Origin: Gemmataceae bacterium
Lineage (GTDB): Bacteria; Planctomycetota; Planctomycetia; Gemmatales; Gemmataceae
Direction: 5' to 3'
Assembly: GCA_022842245.1 (NCBI GenBank)
Contig: JALHPZ010000006.1
Coordinates: forward strand, 62,001-126,000
Length of the DNA: 64,000 bases
Position numbers and translations under genes: made by a program. The notes beneath the pieces were generated by a model. That model was not told the DNA's origin and searched no databases. It saw only the letters and a program-made list of their open reading frames with translations. This document shows positions 63,837 to 64,000 of this stretch, piece after piece; within the stretch, counting starts at the first letter, position 1, and each line of letters begins with the position of its first letter.

Positions 63837-64000
63837 ATGATCGAAACGCGCGACCTGACAAAGAAATACGGCGACCTGTTCGCCCTCGACCGCCTCACGC
63901 TCAAGCTCGACCAGGGCGACGTCTTCGGCTTCATCGGCCCCAACGGCGCGGGCAAGACCACCACCATGCGCATCCTCGCCACACTGCTGAACCCCAGCTG
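63837..64000 (+). CDS. ABC transporter ATP-binding protein (5' part)
   Basis: The gene starts at ATG 63837 and runs off the window after 54 codons. The N-terminus is typical of an ABC ATPase: MIETRDLTKKYGDLFALDRL then GDVFGFIGPNGAGKTTTMRIL, in which GPNGAGKT is the Walker A motif. The form resembles ATPases of the DrrA/GldA type that export drugs or serve gliding-motility and secretion complexes. Subfamily and substrate cannot be decided from this fragment. It is separated from the membrane protein gene by a palindrome, so an operon is possible but unproven. Confidence 0.85.
   Translation, partial: MIETRDLTKKYGDLFALDRLTLKLDQGDVFGFIGPNGAGKTTTMRILATLLNPS

Overview
The window is high-GC DNA (roughly two thirds G+C in most genes) with the hallmarks of a planctomycete, most likely of the Gemmataceae. 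This is inferred from several Hanks-type kinases with planctomycete signatures, an oversized SecA with a C-terminal zinc motif, Uma2 and DUF4058 family genes, a redoxin/cytochrome/copper-oxygenase fusion, and many palindromic repeats at gene ends. No rRNA, tRNA or CRISPR array was seen. The only transposase is a REP-associated tyrosine transposase (RAYT).

Layout. 1-6.6 kb: 3' part of a GH3-family gene overlapping a membrane Ser/Thr kinase, a kinase-PAS protein, an inositol-phosphatase-family enzyme, a HisA/HisF-like protein and two exported proteins. 6.7-18.1 kb: PxpB, SecA, a frameshifted small gene, a palindrome cluster and a 2021-residue alpha-2-macroglobulin with thioester motif. 18.2-24.4 kb: RelE-type toxin-antitoxin pair, a beta-propeller/CBM9-like exported protein, a frameshifted Uma2 gene, a membrane protein and a LigD-phosphoesterase-like gene. 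24.5-30.2 kb: SmpB, a glycosyltransferase, a protein with two Kdo-kinase-like domains, a lipoprotein metallopeptidase, and separate PPC synthetase and PPC decarboxylase genes.

30.4-42.1 kb (minus strand) is a Tad/Flp pilus locus in the order CpaB, CpaC secretin, CpaE, CpaF ATPase, TadB, TadC, a CpaD/OmpA-like lipoprotein, a small membrane protein, an AAA+ ATPase and a TPR lipoprotein. Prepilin, prepilin peptidase and minor pilins are not in the window. 42.7-47.8 kb: a hypothetical gene, an NfeD-like protein, a MazF-type toxin-antitoxin pair, an exported protein, a DUF433/DUF5615 pair with a broken toxin gene, and an exported methyltransferase. 47.9-54.5 kb: DEAD-box helicase, the RAYT with REP palindromes beside and inside it, small genes, homoserine dehydrogenase and the redoxin fusion. 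54.5-58.4 kb is a lower-GC accessory stretch with a possible small RNA, hypothetical genes, and three copies of a promoter-bearing repeat around a DUF4058 gene. 58.6-64 kb: a kinase-receiver-HD-GYP fusion, a MazG-like protein, a large membrane protein and the start of an ABC transporter ATPase.

Themes. Palindromes lie inside three genes without breaking the frame (a kinase, the HisA/F-like gene and the RAYT itself). Three accessory genes each carry one single-base frameshift. Three genes have a -10 box 7-9 bases before the start codon, suggesting leaderless mRNAs. All functional calls are from sequence reading alone; no database search was run.
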